The notes beneath the pieces were generated by a model, which made no database searches, had not been told where the DNA came from, and was given only the letters and a program-made list of their open reading frames with translations. A DNA stretch of 64,000 bases from CAVQRC01 sp963715045 (GTDB lineage: Bacteria > Planctomycetota > Planctomycetia > Pirellulales > Lacipirellulaceae): contig CAVQRC010000008.1 in NCBI GenBank assembly GCA_963715045.1, positions 319,241 through 383,240 of the forward strand, written 5' to 3'. The position numbers and the translations under genes are program-made. The first letter of the stretch is position 1, and every line of letters begins with the position of its first letter. This document shows positions 1-11,203 of the stretch, in pieces.

Positions 1-340
1 CCGGATGGACGAGCCCTCGCAACCATTTCACGGACTCCCGCCGGACATGCACGAATTGCTCGAGCTGCGTGGCCAGATCCCGGTCGCGGTACGCTTCGAG
101 GCGGGCCCAACCTTCGGGATCGATGCTGGCCCAGGCCACGTTTGGATCGGCCAGCGTTGACGCCACGCGGGGACGAAAATCCCGCGTTTCCTCATCAACG
201 AGGTGCGCGACAATCTCGACCAGCGACCAGGCGTGATCTTCCGGCTGCCAGCAGGCGTCGTCCGCGTCGATCCCGACCAGGACACTCGGCAGGGCATTGC
301 CGAACCGTTCCAGACTCACGACCAGTTTTGCGAAATTCAT
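1..340 (-). CDS. DinB-superfamily protein, partial (runs off left edge)
   Basis: The minus frame from an ATG at 340 stays open to the window edge and reads about 113 residues beginning MNFAKLVVSLERFGNALPS. The pattern W-x-P-E-D-H-A-W-S-L-V-E-I-V-A-H-L-V-D-E-E is the N-terminal helix-bundle signature of the DinB_2/DUF664 four-helix family, whose members bind a metal through histidines; the first His (AHLVDEE) is visible. The 3' end lies outside the window, so the remaining ligands cannot be checked. Family function is metal-dependent thiol or transferase chemistry, often unassigned. It lies 48 bp downstream of the HD-domain gene on the same strand and may be cotranscribed with it. Confidence 0.7.
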   Translation of the reverse strand, partial: MNFAKLVVSLERFGNALPSVLVGIDADDACWQPEDHAWSLVEIVAHLVDEETRDFRPRVASTLADPNVAWASIDPEGWARLEAYRDRDLATQLEQFVHVRRESVKWLRGLVHP

Positions 341-388
341 CCGCGAACTCCAGAACTCGGGCACTCGTGGACTAGCCGCGTGGGCGTT

Positions 389-947
389 TCATCGCTTGAG
401 CCCCAATGCTTCGGCATTTTTCTCCATCGCGTCGATCACCACTTGAATGTGTTCGTTGAGGTCCACACCGAGGTCCTCGGCACCGCGAACGATGTCATCG
501 CGATTCACGGCGGCGGCGAATCCCTTTTGCTTCATCTTCTTGCGAACACTCCTGGCTTGCATCCCGCTAATCCCGTCCGGCCGGACCATCGCGCAGGCCA
601 TGCAGAAAGCCGGCCAGTTCGTCGCAGGCGTAGAGTGTCTTGTCGAGTCGTGATACACGGGGGCAATCTTCGAGGTAGTCGGCGTGCGACTTGATGGCGT
701 AGATCACGTCGGCAGGATAGCCGTGCTGCTCGAGGATGGCGGCCCCCTGGAGCGGATGGTCGGGCGGTTCGGACCATTTCTCGTAATCGAAGTCGTGGAG
801 CAGGCCGACGATTCCCCATTTCTCGACATCTTCGCCAAAACGCCCCGCGTAGGCCCGCATCGCGGCTTCGACGGCGAGCATGTGGGCCCGCAGGCTCTTG
901 CTCTGGGTGTACTCGTGAACCAGCGCTAACGCATCGGCGCGTTGCAT
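389..947 (-). CDS. HD-domain (predicted phosphohydrolase) protein, one frameshift
   Basis: The protein starts MQRADALALVHEYTQ and is about 185 aa once one frameshift is repaired. An HD motif (GLLHDFDYEKW) near residue 52 and the following HPLQGAAILEQHGYP segment match small HDIG-type phosphohydrolases, which use a bound metal to hydrolyse phosphate esters. The frame breaks near 605: dropping one T of a TTT run turns GFLHGLRD-stop into GFCMACAMVRPDG and continues through KSVRKK-like sequence to the stop at 389. Substrate is unknown. A single-base assembly error is the likeliest explanation. Confidence 0.7.
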
Positions 948-1111
948 GAAGACTCCACGGTTAAGCAGGTTTGTGGTTGATGAACGTTGTGGGTGGGCCG
1001 GTTGCGACGCAGTAGTTGCTGCGAGGGACCATCCTCGAACAGCACCGGACCGTCCGTGGTGGTGTCGCCGGGGCGTCTGCGGTACCAGTCGCCGGCTATC
1101 CGCGGTGCCAT

Positions 1112-1130
1112 CCCCCGGCAGAGCCGGGGG
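1112..1130. repeat. Perfect GC-rich hairpin (CCCCCGGC/GCCGGGGG)
   Basis: Two 8-base arms (1112-1119 and 1123-1130) are perfect reverse complements separated by AGA. It sits in the 300-bp gap between the divergently oriented HD-domain and DUF6807 genes and lacks a T tract, so it does not look like a simple terminator. It could be a dispersed palindromic repeat. The rest of the gap holds nothing I recognise. Confidence 0.5.
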
Positions 1131-1250
1131 CTCCGGTGTTTGGGTGGCGGGGGAGCAACCGTTTCCACAACAATCTATAATCGGCAGCCAGCTACAAAGC
1201 ACATGACCTCGAGCACATTGCTGCCCCACAAATTGGGAGGAAGTATCGCG

Positions 1251-4200
1251 ATGCCAAATCTCTGCACCTGTCGTCCCCTGCGGCTGTGGTTGGGAATTCT
1301 CGCCGCTGCCACGGCCCTGGCCTGGCTGGGCCCAACTGCCGCCGCGGAAGTCACGATCTCCGAGGAACAGGATGGAAGACTGAACATCGAAATTGACGGC
1401 CAGCCGTTCACGACCTATTGGACGGCCGGTACGACACGGCCAACGCTGTATCCGATCTTCGGCCCGTCCGGAACGCCGATGACACGCGATTACCCGTTCA
1501 GCAAAGACACGCCGGGCGAAGCACACGATCATCCGCATCACAAGTCGTTCTGGATTGCACACGGCGACATCAATGGCCTCGACTTCTGGACCGAAGGGGC
1601 GCGGCATGGCACGGTACATCATCGACAAGTGCTTCACAAGGAGAGCGGCGGTGATGTCGCCACGCTGGCGACGCTCAACGAGTATCTCGATCCCGACGGC
1701 AAAGTGATCTGCACCGACACCCGCGAGTTCTGGTTCGGTGAAATCGACGGGTCACGTTACATCGACGTGCGACTGACCTACCACGCGACGAACGGAGACG
1801 TCGTGTTCGGTGATACGAAAGAGGGGATGTTCGCGTTCAGGACGCACCGCGACCTGCGGTTGTCTCCCCACGACGGCCGCGGGCCGAACCCGCCCGTCGG
1901 CGAGGCAGTCAACAGCGAGGGGATCCAGGGCAGAGCGATCTGGGGGAAAAGAGCCGAGCTGGGTCGACTACTGGGGAAAGATCGACGGACACGAAGTCGG
2001 CATGGCGATTTTTGACCACCCCGGCAATCCGCGGCATCCAACTTGGTGGCACGCCCGCAACTACGGCCTGGTCGCCGCCAACCCGTTCGGAATCCACGAC
2101 TTCGAAAACAAGCCGGCTGGGACCGGCGACTTCAAGCTCGCCGACGGAGAAACCTTGACGTTCTTCTATCGAGTCCTGTTTCACCCGGGCGATCCGAAAC
2201 AGGCTGACATCGAGGGAGCCTACAAGCGATTCGCGGCTGAGAAGCGGCCGAGCCTCCTGCCCGAAGGTCTCAAGACGAGCGATAAGCGGCTCGGCGATCT
2301 GAAGGACCTCAACGGGTACTTCCCGTTTGACCCTCCGGCTTCCCAGGAGGAATGGGAGGAGCGAAGCCAACTGGTTCGCCGCCGCATTCTCGTCGCGGCC
2401 GGCCTGTGGCCGATGCCGCCTCGGCCACCCGTCACGGCCGTCGTCCATGGCCTCGTCGAACGAGACGGCTACACCGTCGAAAGGGTGTACCTGGAGAGCT
2501 ACCCCGGGCATTTCGTGACCGGCAGCCTGTATCGTCCCAAGGGGGAACTCGACCGGTCCGCTATCCGGCCGTATTGAGTCCTCACGGGCACTGGCCCGAG
2601 GGTCGCTTTCACGACCACGGTGAGAAAGAGGTGCGACGGCAAATCGCCAACGGCGGGGAGCGGTTCGAAGAATCGGGCCGCTATCCGATCCAGGCCCGCT
2701 GCGTGCAACTCGCTCGGATGGGGTGCATCGTGTTCAACTACGACATGGTCGGATATGCCGACAGCACGCAGATTCCTTTCGAAATCGCCCACCGCTCGCC
2801 GTTCCGGCCCCATCTGGACGATCGCTACGGCTGGGGATTCTTCACGGCCCAGGCGGAACTGCGGCTCCAGAGTATCCTCGGCCTGCAAACTTTCAATTCA
2901 CTGCGGGCCGTCGACTGGATCGCAAGCCTTCCCGAGGTCGACCCGAACCGCATCGCCGTCACGGGTTGCAGCGGGGGAGGGACCCAGACGATGCTCCTGA
3001 CGGCAATCGATCCGCGGATCGCCGTGTCGTTTCCCGCGGTCATGGTATCCACCGCGATGCAGGGCGGCTGCACTTGCGAGAACGCGTCGTGCCTCCGCGT
3101 CGGCACCGGTAATGTCGAGTTCGCGGCGTTGTGTGCGCCGCGCCCGCTCGGCATTACCGGCGCCGACGACTGGACGGTCGAAATCGAAACCAAGGGGCTG
3201 CCGGAGTTGCAGCAGTTGTACGACATGCTCGGTGCCCGCCAGAACCTGTTCGGCAAGGCACTCGTTCATTTCGGACATAACTTCAATCACGTCAGCCGCA
3301 CGCTGATGTACCAATGGATGAATAAGCACCTTGGCCTGGGGCTTTCCGAGCCGGTCCTCGAACGCGACTTCATGCCGCTGACCCGCGAAGAACTGACCGT
3401 CTGGAATGACGCCCACCCGCGTCCTGCCGGCGGCGAAGACGTCGAACGCGAGTTCCTGCGACAGCTCGACGCATCCTCGACGAAACAACTCACCGCGCTT
3501 CGCGAAGGGACCGACGACGACCGCCGCGAGTATCGTCGCCTGGTCCGGGAGGCGTTGGCGACGATTGTCGACCGGACGCTTCCAGCGGCCGGTACGATCA
3601 CAAAGACAGACGTCGCGCGCTTCGACCGGGGTAGCCTACGAAGAGTTCCGCGTGGTCCTGCATCATCCGGCAGGCGAGCAGGTGCCGGTCGTGTTTTTTC
3701 ATCCGCACGACTGGCAGGGAGACGTGGCCGTGGTCCTGCACGGTCAGGGTCGGGAGGCCCTGCTCACGGACGACGGCGACCCGGGCAGAGACATCGCCCA
3801 GCTTATCGACGCGGGTATCTCCGTTGCCACGGCAGACCTGTTCGGCCAGGGGGAACGTGCGATCGGCAGGCGACCGGAGCTCATCAACCGCCACAATCCC
3901 AACACCCGCTATTCGGCCGGTTACACCTACGGCTACAACCACCCGCTGTTCGCCCAACGCGTCCACGACATTTTGACTCTGCTTTCCTTCATCCAATTCG
4001 ACGAGCACGAACCCCGCGACATCTACCTCGCCGGGGTTGGCGGAGCAGGACCCCTGGTTGCCATTGCCCGCCTGCTCGCTGCCGACGCCGTCGCCTCGAC
4101 GATCGTCGACACGCAGGGCTTTCGCTTTGTCGACATCGCCTCGTGGCGGGACGCCAATTTTCTCCCCGGGGCCGTGAAGTACGGCGACTTGCCAGGCTTG

Positions 4201-4394
4201 CTCGCGGCCGGGGCTCCAGGCACCTCTGTGGGTCACCGGCGAAGACGTCGACGCGCTGGCGGTGGTCACCCAGGCGTACGCCGCGGAAAACGCACAGAGA
4301 CTATCTCACGATTGCGAGCGGCGCGACAGATCCCGCGCTCACCACCGCCGTGCGGTGGCTGCTGCAGAGTCACCCTCAAGCAGGCACGCCCTGA
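1251..4394 (+). CDS. DUF6807 (PmoA-like) domain fused to acetylxylan-esterase-type alpha/beta hydrolase; several frameshifts
   Basis: The ATG at 1251 follows a GGAGG ten bases upstream and encodes a signal peptide (ILAAATALAWLGPTAAA). Residues ~35-320 are a DUF6807 domain (DHPHHKSFW, WVDYWG). The same frame then runs without break into RLGDLKDLNGYFPF, the usual N-terminus of planctomycete acetylxylan esterases, followed by a hydrolase core with nucleophile GCSGGG and a second hydrolase-like C-terminal region. Repaired length is ~1045 aa. Frames break near 1948, 2543, 3634, 4210 and 4283; each is restored by one base in a homopolymer (for example AAAA to AAA at 1948, GGGGG to GGGGGG near 2543). 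Likely a secreted enzyme for plant or algal polysaccharide breakdown; substrate inferred only from family. Confidence 0.75.
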
Positions 4395-4455
4395 TTGACG
4401 GTCCGCAAGCTTCGCTGGGCTTCCACGCTCGTCGCTTAAGTACAAAGGCCGCGAT

Positions 4456-5128
4456 ATGAACTTGACCTGGTATGGCCACGCCGCGTTTCGGATCAGCGGC
4501 CGGAACGATGCCGGAAACGAAGTCGCAATCATTCTGGACCCCTACAATTACCCTGACTGCGGCGGGTACTCTGCCGATCGACGAACGCGCAGACGTGGTT
4601 TCCATCAGCCACGTGAATCCGAAGTATCACTCCGACACCTCGTCGATCCAGGGTGAGTTCGTCCTCCTGAATGGCCTCGAATACGCCGGTCAAACACGTG
4701 AGGCGGCCGGGATTGCGTTTGCCTCGCGTACGGTATACGAGGACGAACATCAAACGGGTCCCAACGCCATGGTGCGGCTGGTGATCGAAGGCCTGACGAT
4801 CTCCCACCTGGGCGACCTGGGCCATCCCCTTTCCGAGGAAGATCTGGAGTTTCTCCGCGGCAGCGACATCGTGCTCGCTTTGGCCGGTGGTACGCCGACG
4901 ATCGACCTCGTTGACCTGCGGGCCGCCATCGACGAGCTTCGCCCGGCAGTGATCATTCCGATGCACTACAAGACCCCCAAGGTCAATCTCAACCTGCTGC
5001 CGCTCGAGCGTTTTCTCGAAGTATTCGCAGACCTTCCCGCTGTACACGCGGGCAGCGCTACTTACGAAGTCACTCGCGCGACGCTTCCCGAGTCACCGAC
5101 CGTCATGCTCCTGGAGCACGCACGGTAG
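4456..5128 (+). CDS. MBL-fold metal-dependent hydrolase (UlaG-like), one frameshift
   Basis: The product starts MNLTWYGHAAFRISG, the canonical first strand of UlaG/YycJ-type metallo-beta-lactamase-fold hydrolases, and carries SISHVNPKYHSD where HxHxDH-type ligands normally sit, then THTISHLGDLGH-like (ISHLGDLGHPL) and PMHYKTPK ligand motifs. About 224 aa. The frame breaks near 4565 at a GGG; removing one G gives GGTLPIDERADVV and joins both halves. An ATG at 4472 in the second frame is a weaker start because it skips the conserved first strand. It follows the esterase gene by 61 bp on the same strand. Likely cytoplasmic; substrate unknown. Confidence 0.75.
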
Positions 5129-5470
5129 AGTCCGCGGGATTCGGGACGACCGGGGCACCAATTGGGCCGGGTTTGCGCCACGGAGCGTTTCCCGGGCATG
5201 AAACTCTGCGACGCTATGTTCTTGCGACGGGTCACTTCACCAGCGGTGGCGGACCCGCTCTCCCTCCCCGGGGCGGCGACGGCAACCGTGGGAGCCGGTA
5301 CAATGTCGGGCGCAGGCCCGCTGCGTGCCGCTTCACAACCGATCGCAGCGGCCGGTTCCCAGGCCAGCGACAAACACGGCTACAATGGACACCCCATCGC
5401 CCGTCGCCGAAAGCGATCTCCGACCATCCACCACCATCCCTTTGAACGGCGAGCCAGCGAGCCTTCGGAA
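5129..5470. other. Intergenic stretch, no gene recognised
   Basis: About 340 bp between the MBL-fold gene and the cytochrome-type gene. Open frames here have no family signature. Two TACAAT-like hexamers (near 5301 and 5382) could be -10 boxes for the downstream gene, but no convincing -35 partner was identified. Confidence 0.3.
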
Positions 5471-8060
5471 ATGATCTGTCGACGAAAGCGATCTGGCTGC
5501 ACCAGCGTGCGAAGTGTCCCGGATCGATCTTGCTTGCCGCAGCAACTCTGGCGTGCCCGATGCTGGCCAGCGGCGATACCCGCGCCCAGTTTCAGCCGCC
5601 AGATTCGCCCGATCCTGGTCGACAAGTGCATTCGCTGCCACGGTCCTGACGAGGCCTCGCGTGAGGCCGGCCTGCGACTCGACCGCAAGACGGCCGCCTT
5701 CGCAGGTGGTGACTCGGGTGTGCCCGCGATCGTCGCCGGCGACCCGTCGGAAAGCCTGTTGTTCACACGGATTACGGCCTCCGACGTCGACGAACGGATG
5801 CCACCCCCCGATGCCGAACTGGATCTCGACGCCGAGGAAATCGAGACAATCCGGGCCTGGATCGCCAGTGGCGCACCCTGGGAAGAGCACTGGGCCTTCG
5901 TGCCGCCACGACTGCCCGCACTTCCGCCAGTCACCCGCGACGACTGGCCGCAGACCGAAATCGACTATTTCATCCTCGCCCGTCTCGAAGAGGAAGGCCT
6001 CGCGCCGTCTCCCGAGGCAGATCGCGAGACGCTCATCCGCCGAGTCACTTTCGATTTGACCGGACTCCCACCGACGCTGGAAGAAATCGACGCTTTTCTG
6101 GTCGACAAGTCACCAACCGCGTACGAAAAGGTCGTCGACCGTTTACTCCGCAGCCAGCGGTACGGCGAACATATGGCCCGCTACTGGCTCGACGTAGCCC
6201 GTTACGGCGATACGCACGGACTCCACCTCGACAACTATCGAGAGATGTGGCTCTACCGCGATTGGGTCGTGCAAGCCTTCAACCGCAACCTGCCCTTCGA
6301 CCAGTTCGTCGTCGAACAGCTTGCCGGCGACCTGCTGCCTGAGCCCACGCAGGAACAGCGAATCGCCACGGGGTTCAATCGCTGCCACGTCACCACCAAC
6401 GAGGGTGGGGCGATCGAAGAAGAATGGTATGTCCGCAACGTGGTAGATCGTGTTGTCACAACCGGTACCGCATTTATGGGGCTCACGCTCGAGTGCACGC
6501 GGTGCCACGATCACAAGTACGACCCGCTGACGATGAACGACTTCTACTCGCTGTTCGCGTTTTTTAACAGCATCGACGGCAAACCGCTCGACGGCAACGC
6601 CGCCGAGCATCCGCCTGTCGAGCGGGTCCCGACCGCCGCCCAGGCGGCCGAGCTCGCGACGCTGGAGCGTCGCATCGCCGAACTCAACGACCGCCTGTCC
6701 GAACCGTGGGAAGAGGTCGACGTCCGGCAGCAGCAGTGGGAATCGCATCCGGAGCCCCCGCAGAGTGACGATGGCAAGGAGCAGTCGATCCCTGACGATG
6801 TTCAGGCTGCCTTGCAGGTCGCGGCCGAAGCACGCACGCCCGCTCAACAGACCGCGATCCGGACCTACTATCGCCAGCATGTCGGTACGCTCGAAACTCT
6901 CGTCGCTGCCCGCACCGAGTTGAGCCAGGCCGACCAGCGACGCAAGCAGCTCAACGACGAGGTCGCCACGACGCTGATTTATCGGGAAGCCGCCGAGCCC
7001 CGCCCGGCGTTCCTGCTGAATCGTGGAGAGTACGACCAGAAGGGGGCCGAACGTCCCCGCACCGTACCGGCGGCGTTGCCGCCCATGAACACCGATCTCC
7101 CCAGAGACCGCTTCGGCCTCGCCAGGTGGCTGGTCGATCCCGATCACCCGCTCACTGCCCGAGTTGCCGTCAACCGGATTTGGCAGCAGGTCTTCGGCAC
7201 TGGGATCGTCAAGACTGCCGAAGACTTCGGCACCCGCGGCGAACGTCCCAGCCATCCCGAATTGCTCGATTGGCTCGCGGTCCGCTTCATCGCCGAAGGC
7301 TGGGATATCAAGGCCGCAATGAAGCGCATCGTGATGTCGGCGACCTACCGCCAATCGTCGCGAGTGACGCCCGAGTTGTTTACGCGAGACCCAGCCAATC
7401 GCCTGCTCGCCCGCGGGCCACGCTTTCGACTCGATGCCGAGATGCTGCGTGATCAGGCGTTGTTTGTCGCGGACTTGCTCTCCGGAACAAGTTGGCGGGC
7501 CAAGCGTCAAACCACCTCAGCCTGACGGACTGTGGCACGCGGTCGGTTACTCGGGATCCAATACGGTGCGGTTCGTTGCCGACACGGGGCACGACAAAGT
7601 CCATCGACGCACTCTGTACACATTCATCAAGCGAACGGCTCCACCACCGGAGATGAATACGTTCGACGCGCCTTCCCGCGAATCCTGCACCGTGCGGCGG
7701 GCCCGCACCAACACGCCCATGCAGGCGCTGTTGCTGTTTAACGATCCGCAGTATGTCGAAACCGCTCGGGGGCTCGCACTGCGTACGATGCTTCAAGGCG
7801 GTTCGACGGATGCCGAGCGGGCCGCGTATTTGTTTCGCGTCTGCACGGGTCGGCACCCGACGGACGAGGAACTCAGCGAACTTCTCGAGGGATTCGGAAC
7901 CGACGCCGCGTATTTCGCGGGTCTTCCCGACGCCACGACGGCGTTGCTGAAATTCGTGGGCGACATGCCCGCCGACGGCGTGCCACTCAATCAACTCGCT
8001 GCCTGGACCATGGCGGCCAACACGTTGTTATGTCTCGACGAGGTCATTACCAAGAACTGA
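5471..8060 (+). CDS. Planctomycete cytochrome-type protein (PSCyt1 - DUF1549 - DUF1553)
   Basis: About 860 aa after repair. Domain order: N-terminal signal region; a c-type haem-like module with CIRCHGPDEASREAGLRLD (C-x-x-C-H) near residue 55; DUF1549 (YWLDVARYGDTHG, FDQFVVEQLAGDLLP); a second CTRCHDHKYDPL; a coiled linker; and DUF1553 ending TPMQALLLFNDPQYVETAR. Frames break in the signal region (near 5490 and 5600) and near 7490, where dropping one A of a short AA run yields VGGPSVKPPQP, a near-invariant DUF1553 motif. Such proteins are exported and are almost always followed by a DUF1501 gene, as here (33-bp gap). Molecular role remains unassigned; redox or surface polysaccharide processing has been proposed. 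Start uncertain. Confidence 0.85.
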
Positions 8061-8092
8061 CGTGCTAACGGTTGCCGCTCAGGAACCATCCT

Positions 8093-9565
8093 ATGAAACC
8101 TCCAAACAATCACTCTGACAGGGACCCCGTTCGCGAGCATTTGCTGGCGGTCACCCGCAGACACTTCTTCGGACAGGCCGGACTGGGACTCGGTTCCGCG
8201 GCGCTGGGATCCGTGTTGCCCCCGTCGGCAGCATTGGGTGCAGCGACGGCTAAGAACGGCATCGACTTCGCCCCGCATGCCAAGCGGGCGATCTACTTGT
8301 TCATGGCCGGCGCACCGTGCCAGATGGACCTCTTCGATCACAAGCCGGAGATGGAGGCCTGGTACGACAAGGATCTCCCCGAGTCGGTTCGCGACGGGCA
8401 GCGGCTGACCACGATGACTTCGGGACAGAAGCGGTTCCCGATCGCTCCTTCGAAGTACAAATTCGCGCGGCATGGGAAATCCGGGGCCTGGGTCAGCGAG
8501 TTGATGCCGCACCACGCGCGGATGGTCGACGACATCACGTTCATTCGCTCGATGCATACCGAAGCGATCAACCACGACCCGGCTATCACGTACATTTGCA
8601 CGGGCCATCAGCTGCCTGGACGGCCGAGCCTCGGCGCGTGGCTCAGCTACGGACTGGGTTCCGAGAATCAGGAACTGCCGGGGTTCGTCGTGATGACGCC
8701 CAGTTGGTCCGGCAACCGCGACGCCCAGGCACTCTACGAGCGACTGTGGGGCTCCGGGTTCCTCCCTGGCAAGTACCAGGGCGTCTCGCTCCGCAGCGCC
8801 GGCGATCCGGTGCTGTTCCTTTCCAACCCACCCGGAGTGACGCCCGAATTGCGACGGCGGATGCTCGACCGTCTGAACCGCTTCAATCAACGCACGTTCG
8901 AACGGCTGGGCGATCCCGAAACGCTCACCCGGATCGAGCAGGCCGAAATGGCGTTCCGGATGCAGACCTCCGTCCCCGACCTGATCCAGACTTCGGATGA
9001 GCCTCAGCACATCCTCGACATGTACGGGCCAGACGTCACCAAGCCGGGCACCTACGCGGCCAGTTGCCTGCTCGCCCGCCGGATGATCGAACGCGATGTG
9101 CGGTTCGTGCAGATCTTTCATCGCGGCTGGGACCAGCATGGAAATATCGCCGGGGATCTTCCCCGACAATGCGGCGACGTCGATCAACCCTCCTATGCGC
9201 TCATCCAGGATCTCAAGCAACGCGGCTTGCTGGACGATACGCTCGTCATCTGGGGGGGCGAATTCGGCAGAACGATTTATTGCCAGGGTGGCTTGTCTCG
9301 AGAGAACTACGGTCGCGATCATCATCCGCGATGCTTCACGATCTGGATGGCAGGCGGCGGCGTCAAGCCAGGGCTCGTGTACGGTGCCACCGACGAGTTC
9401 GGCTACAACGTGATTGAAAATCCGGTCCACATCCATGATCTTAATGCGACGATCCTCCACTGCCTGGGTATCGACCATCGCAAGTTGTCGTATCGTTTCC
9501 AGGGGCTGGACATGCGGCTGACCGGAGTCGAAGACCACTTCCCGATCTCCGACATCCTGGCCTGA
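8093..9565 (+). CDS. DUF1501 protein (alkaline-phosphatase-like fold)
   Basis: The ATG at 8093 has AGGA eight bases upstream; a TTG at 8072 is possible but has no RBS. The 490-aa product has a twin-arginine-like N-terminus (VTRRHFFGQAGLGLG) followed by AAALG-type residues, so it is probably Tat-exported. DUF1501 landmarks include AKRAIYLFMAGAPCQMDLFDHKP, WDQHGNI and WGGEFGRT. The DUF1501 family belongs to the alkaline phosphatase/sulfatase superfamily; its substrate is unknown. It is intact, unlike the neighbouring DUF1549/1553 gene, and forms the usual planctomycete pair with it. Confidence 0.9.
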   Translation: MKPPNNHSDRDPVREHLLAVTRRHFFGQAGLGLGSAALGSVLPPSAALGAATAKNGIDFAPHAKRAIYLFMAGAPCQMDLFDHKPEMEAWYDKDLPESVRDGQRLTTMTSGQKRFPIAPSKYKFARHGKSGAWVSELMPHHARMVDDITFIRSMHTEAINHDPAITYICTGHQLPGRPSLGAWLSYGLGSENQELPGFVVMTPSWSGNRDAQALYERLWGSGFLPGKYQGVSLRSAGDPVLFLSNPPGVTPELRRRMLDRLNRFNQRTFERLGDPETLTRIEQAEMAFRMQTSVPDLIQTSDEPQHILDMYGPDVTKPGTYAASCLLARRMIERDVRFVQIFHRGWDQHGNIAGDLPRQCGDVDQPSYALIQDLKQRGLLDDTLVIWGGEFGRTIYCQGGLSRENYGRDHHPRCFTIWMAGGGVKPGLVYGATDEFGYNVIENPVHIHDLNATILHCLGIDHRKLSYRFQGLDMRLTGVEDHFPISDILA

Positions 9566-9607
9566 CCCTTCCCGCCCGCCCTCCAATCTCGCTCCGAGCA
9601 TTTACCG

Positions 9608-10918
9608 ATGACGCACTCGTATCGCGGTCCGCTGTTGTTCTCTGTCGCTGCCCTCCTGCTGGCCTCCGCAGTCCAGGCAGCGGATCCGCCGGTCGGGTTC
9701 GAGAGCCTCTTCAACGGCAACAATCTCTCCGGATGGCACGGGATGGGCCACGTCGATCCCCGTAAACTGGCCGACATGAGTGAGTCGGAACGCACGGCGT
9801 TTCTCGCCGAGCAGACCGCTGACGCCCTACAGCACTGGACGGTTGAGAACGGTGAACTCGTCAACGACGGTCAAGGCGCGTACCTCACGACCGATCGCGA
9901 GTACGGAGACATCGAACTCATCCTCGAGTACAGGACGGTACCCCTGGCTGACAGCGGGATCTATCTTCGCGGCTCGCCCCAGGTACAGATCTGGGACCCC
10001 ACCGAAGAAGCCAAGTTCAGCATTGGAGCGAACAAGGGCTCCGGCGGACTGTGGAACAACAATCCCGGCACCCCCGGCAAGGATCCGCTGGTGAGGGCCG
10101 ACCGGCCGTTCGGCGAGTGGAATCACTTCCGGATCGTCCAGATCGGCTCTCGGATAAGTGTGTGGCTGAATCATCAACAGGTGGTCGATCACGCGATCAT
10201 GCACAACTTCTGGGATCGTTCACGGCCGATGTTCGCCCGCGGGCCGATCCAGCTCCAGACCCATGGCGGAGAGATTCGCTGGCGCAACCTGTTTGTTCGC
10301 GAGATCCCGCCTTCCGAAGCCAACCGGCTGCTCGCCGCGGAGAACGCTTGGAGTTTCCGCCGCGTGTTCAACGGAAAGGATCTCACCGGCTGGGCAGGTC
10401 CGACTGCCGGTTACGAGGTTGTTAACGGCGAACTGCGGACCAGGCCGGGCTCGGGCGGGACGATTTACCTGCAGGAGGAACTGACTGATTTCGCTGCCCG
10501 ACTGGAATTTCAGCTCCCCCCCGGCGGCAACAGCGGCCTGGCGATCCGGTATCCGGGCAGTGGTGACGCGGCGTACTCCGGGATGTGCGAACTGCAGATT
10601 CTGGATAACGATGCCGAAAAGTATGCGTCGCTCGACCCCCGCCAGTTTCACGGCAGTGCCTATGGGATGGTCGCCGCCGAGCGGGGTTATCTCCGTCCGA
10701 CCGGCGAATGGAATTTCCAGGAAGTGACAATCAAAGGGCCGACGATACGTGTCGAGCTCAACGGCAACGTGATTCTGGACGCCGATTTGAGCACGGTCAC
10801 GGAGTTGATGGCCAACAGCCCTCATCCCGGCAAAGATCGCACGAGCGGCTTCTTCGGCATCGCGGGCCATTCCGACCCGGTGAAGTTTCGCAACATCGCG
10901 GTCCGTGAATTGCCGTAG
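9608..10918 (+). CDS. Secreted protein with two DUF1080 (3-keto-disaccharide hydrolase-type) domains
   Basis: 436 aa with signal peptide (LLFSVAALLLASAVQA). Two DUF1080 units follow: residues ~28-230 (GFESLFNGNNLSGWHG, DSGIYLRG, IRWRNLFVREIP) and ~240-436 (RRVFNGKDLTGWAG, GNSGLAIRYPG, KFRNIAVRELP). DUF1080 is a concanavalin-like beta-sandwich; characterised relatives cleave 3-keto-glycosides. The first unit carries an insert around DPRKLADMSESERTAF. It starts 42 bp after the DUF1501 gene and probably ends that operon. Intact, no frameshift. Confidence 0.88.
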   Translation: MTHSYRGPLLFSVAALLLASAVQAADPPVGFESLFNGNNLSGWHGMGHVDPRKLADMSESERTAFLAEQTADALQHWTVENGELVNDGQGAYLTTDREYGDIELILEYRTVPLADSGIYLRGSPQVQIWDPTEEAKFSIGANKGSGGLWNNNPGTPGKDPLVRADRPFGEWNHFRIVQIGSRISVWLNHQQVVDHAIMHNFWDRSRPMFARGPIQLQTHGGEIRWRNLFVREIPPSEANRLLAAENAWSFRRVFNGKDLTGWAGPTAGYEVVNGELRTRPGSGGTIYLQEELTDFAARLEFQLPPGGNSGLAIRYPGSGDAAYSGMCELQILDNDAEKYASLDPRQFHGSAYGMVAAERGYLRPTGEWNFQEVTIKGPTIRVELNGNVILDADLSTVTELMANSPHPGKDRTSGFFGIAGHSDPVKFRNIAVRELP

Positions 10919-11203
10919 CATTCTGAGCGCCAACTCTCTTTGTGCACGTTGCTTCCTTTCGCGGTAGCGGGCGGGAGCCACATCGGCCCGCGCGGTTGAT
11001 TCGCCCCGCTCGAGTTGACTGATGACTCCCAGTGGCGAGGCGGCCTCCAATTCTGCCGGTGCTGCCGGTTTCGCCCCATTTGCGGCTGCTCCGTGCCGGG
11101 CTCCGTTTCGCGGACGCAGCCAAGCGAAAAATGACCTACGTTTGACAGTAGGTGAGGCACGGACTCGCCCAATGCGGAATTCATCCAACTTGAGTGGGCA
11201 ACC

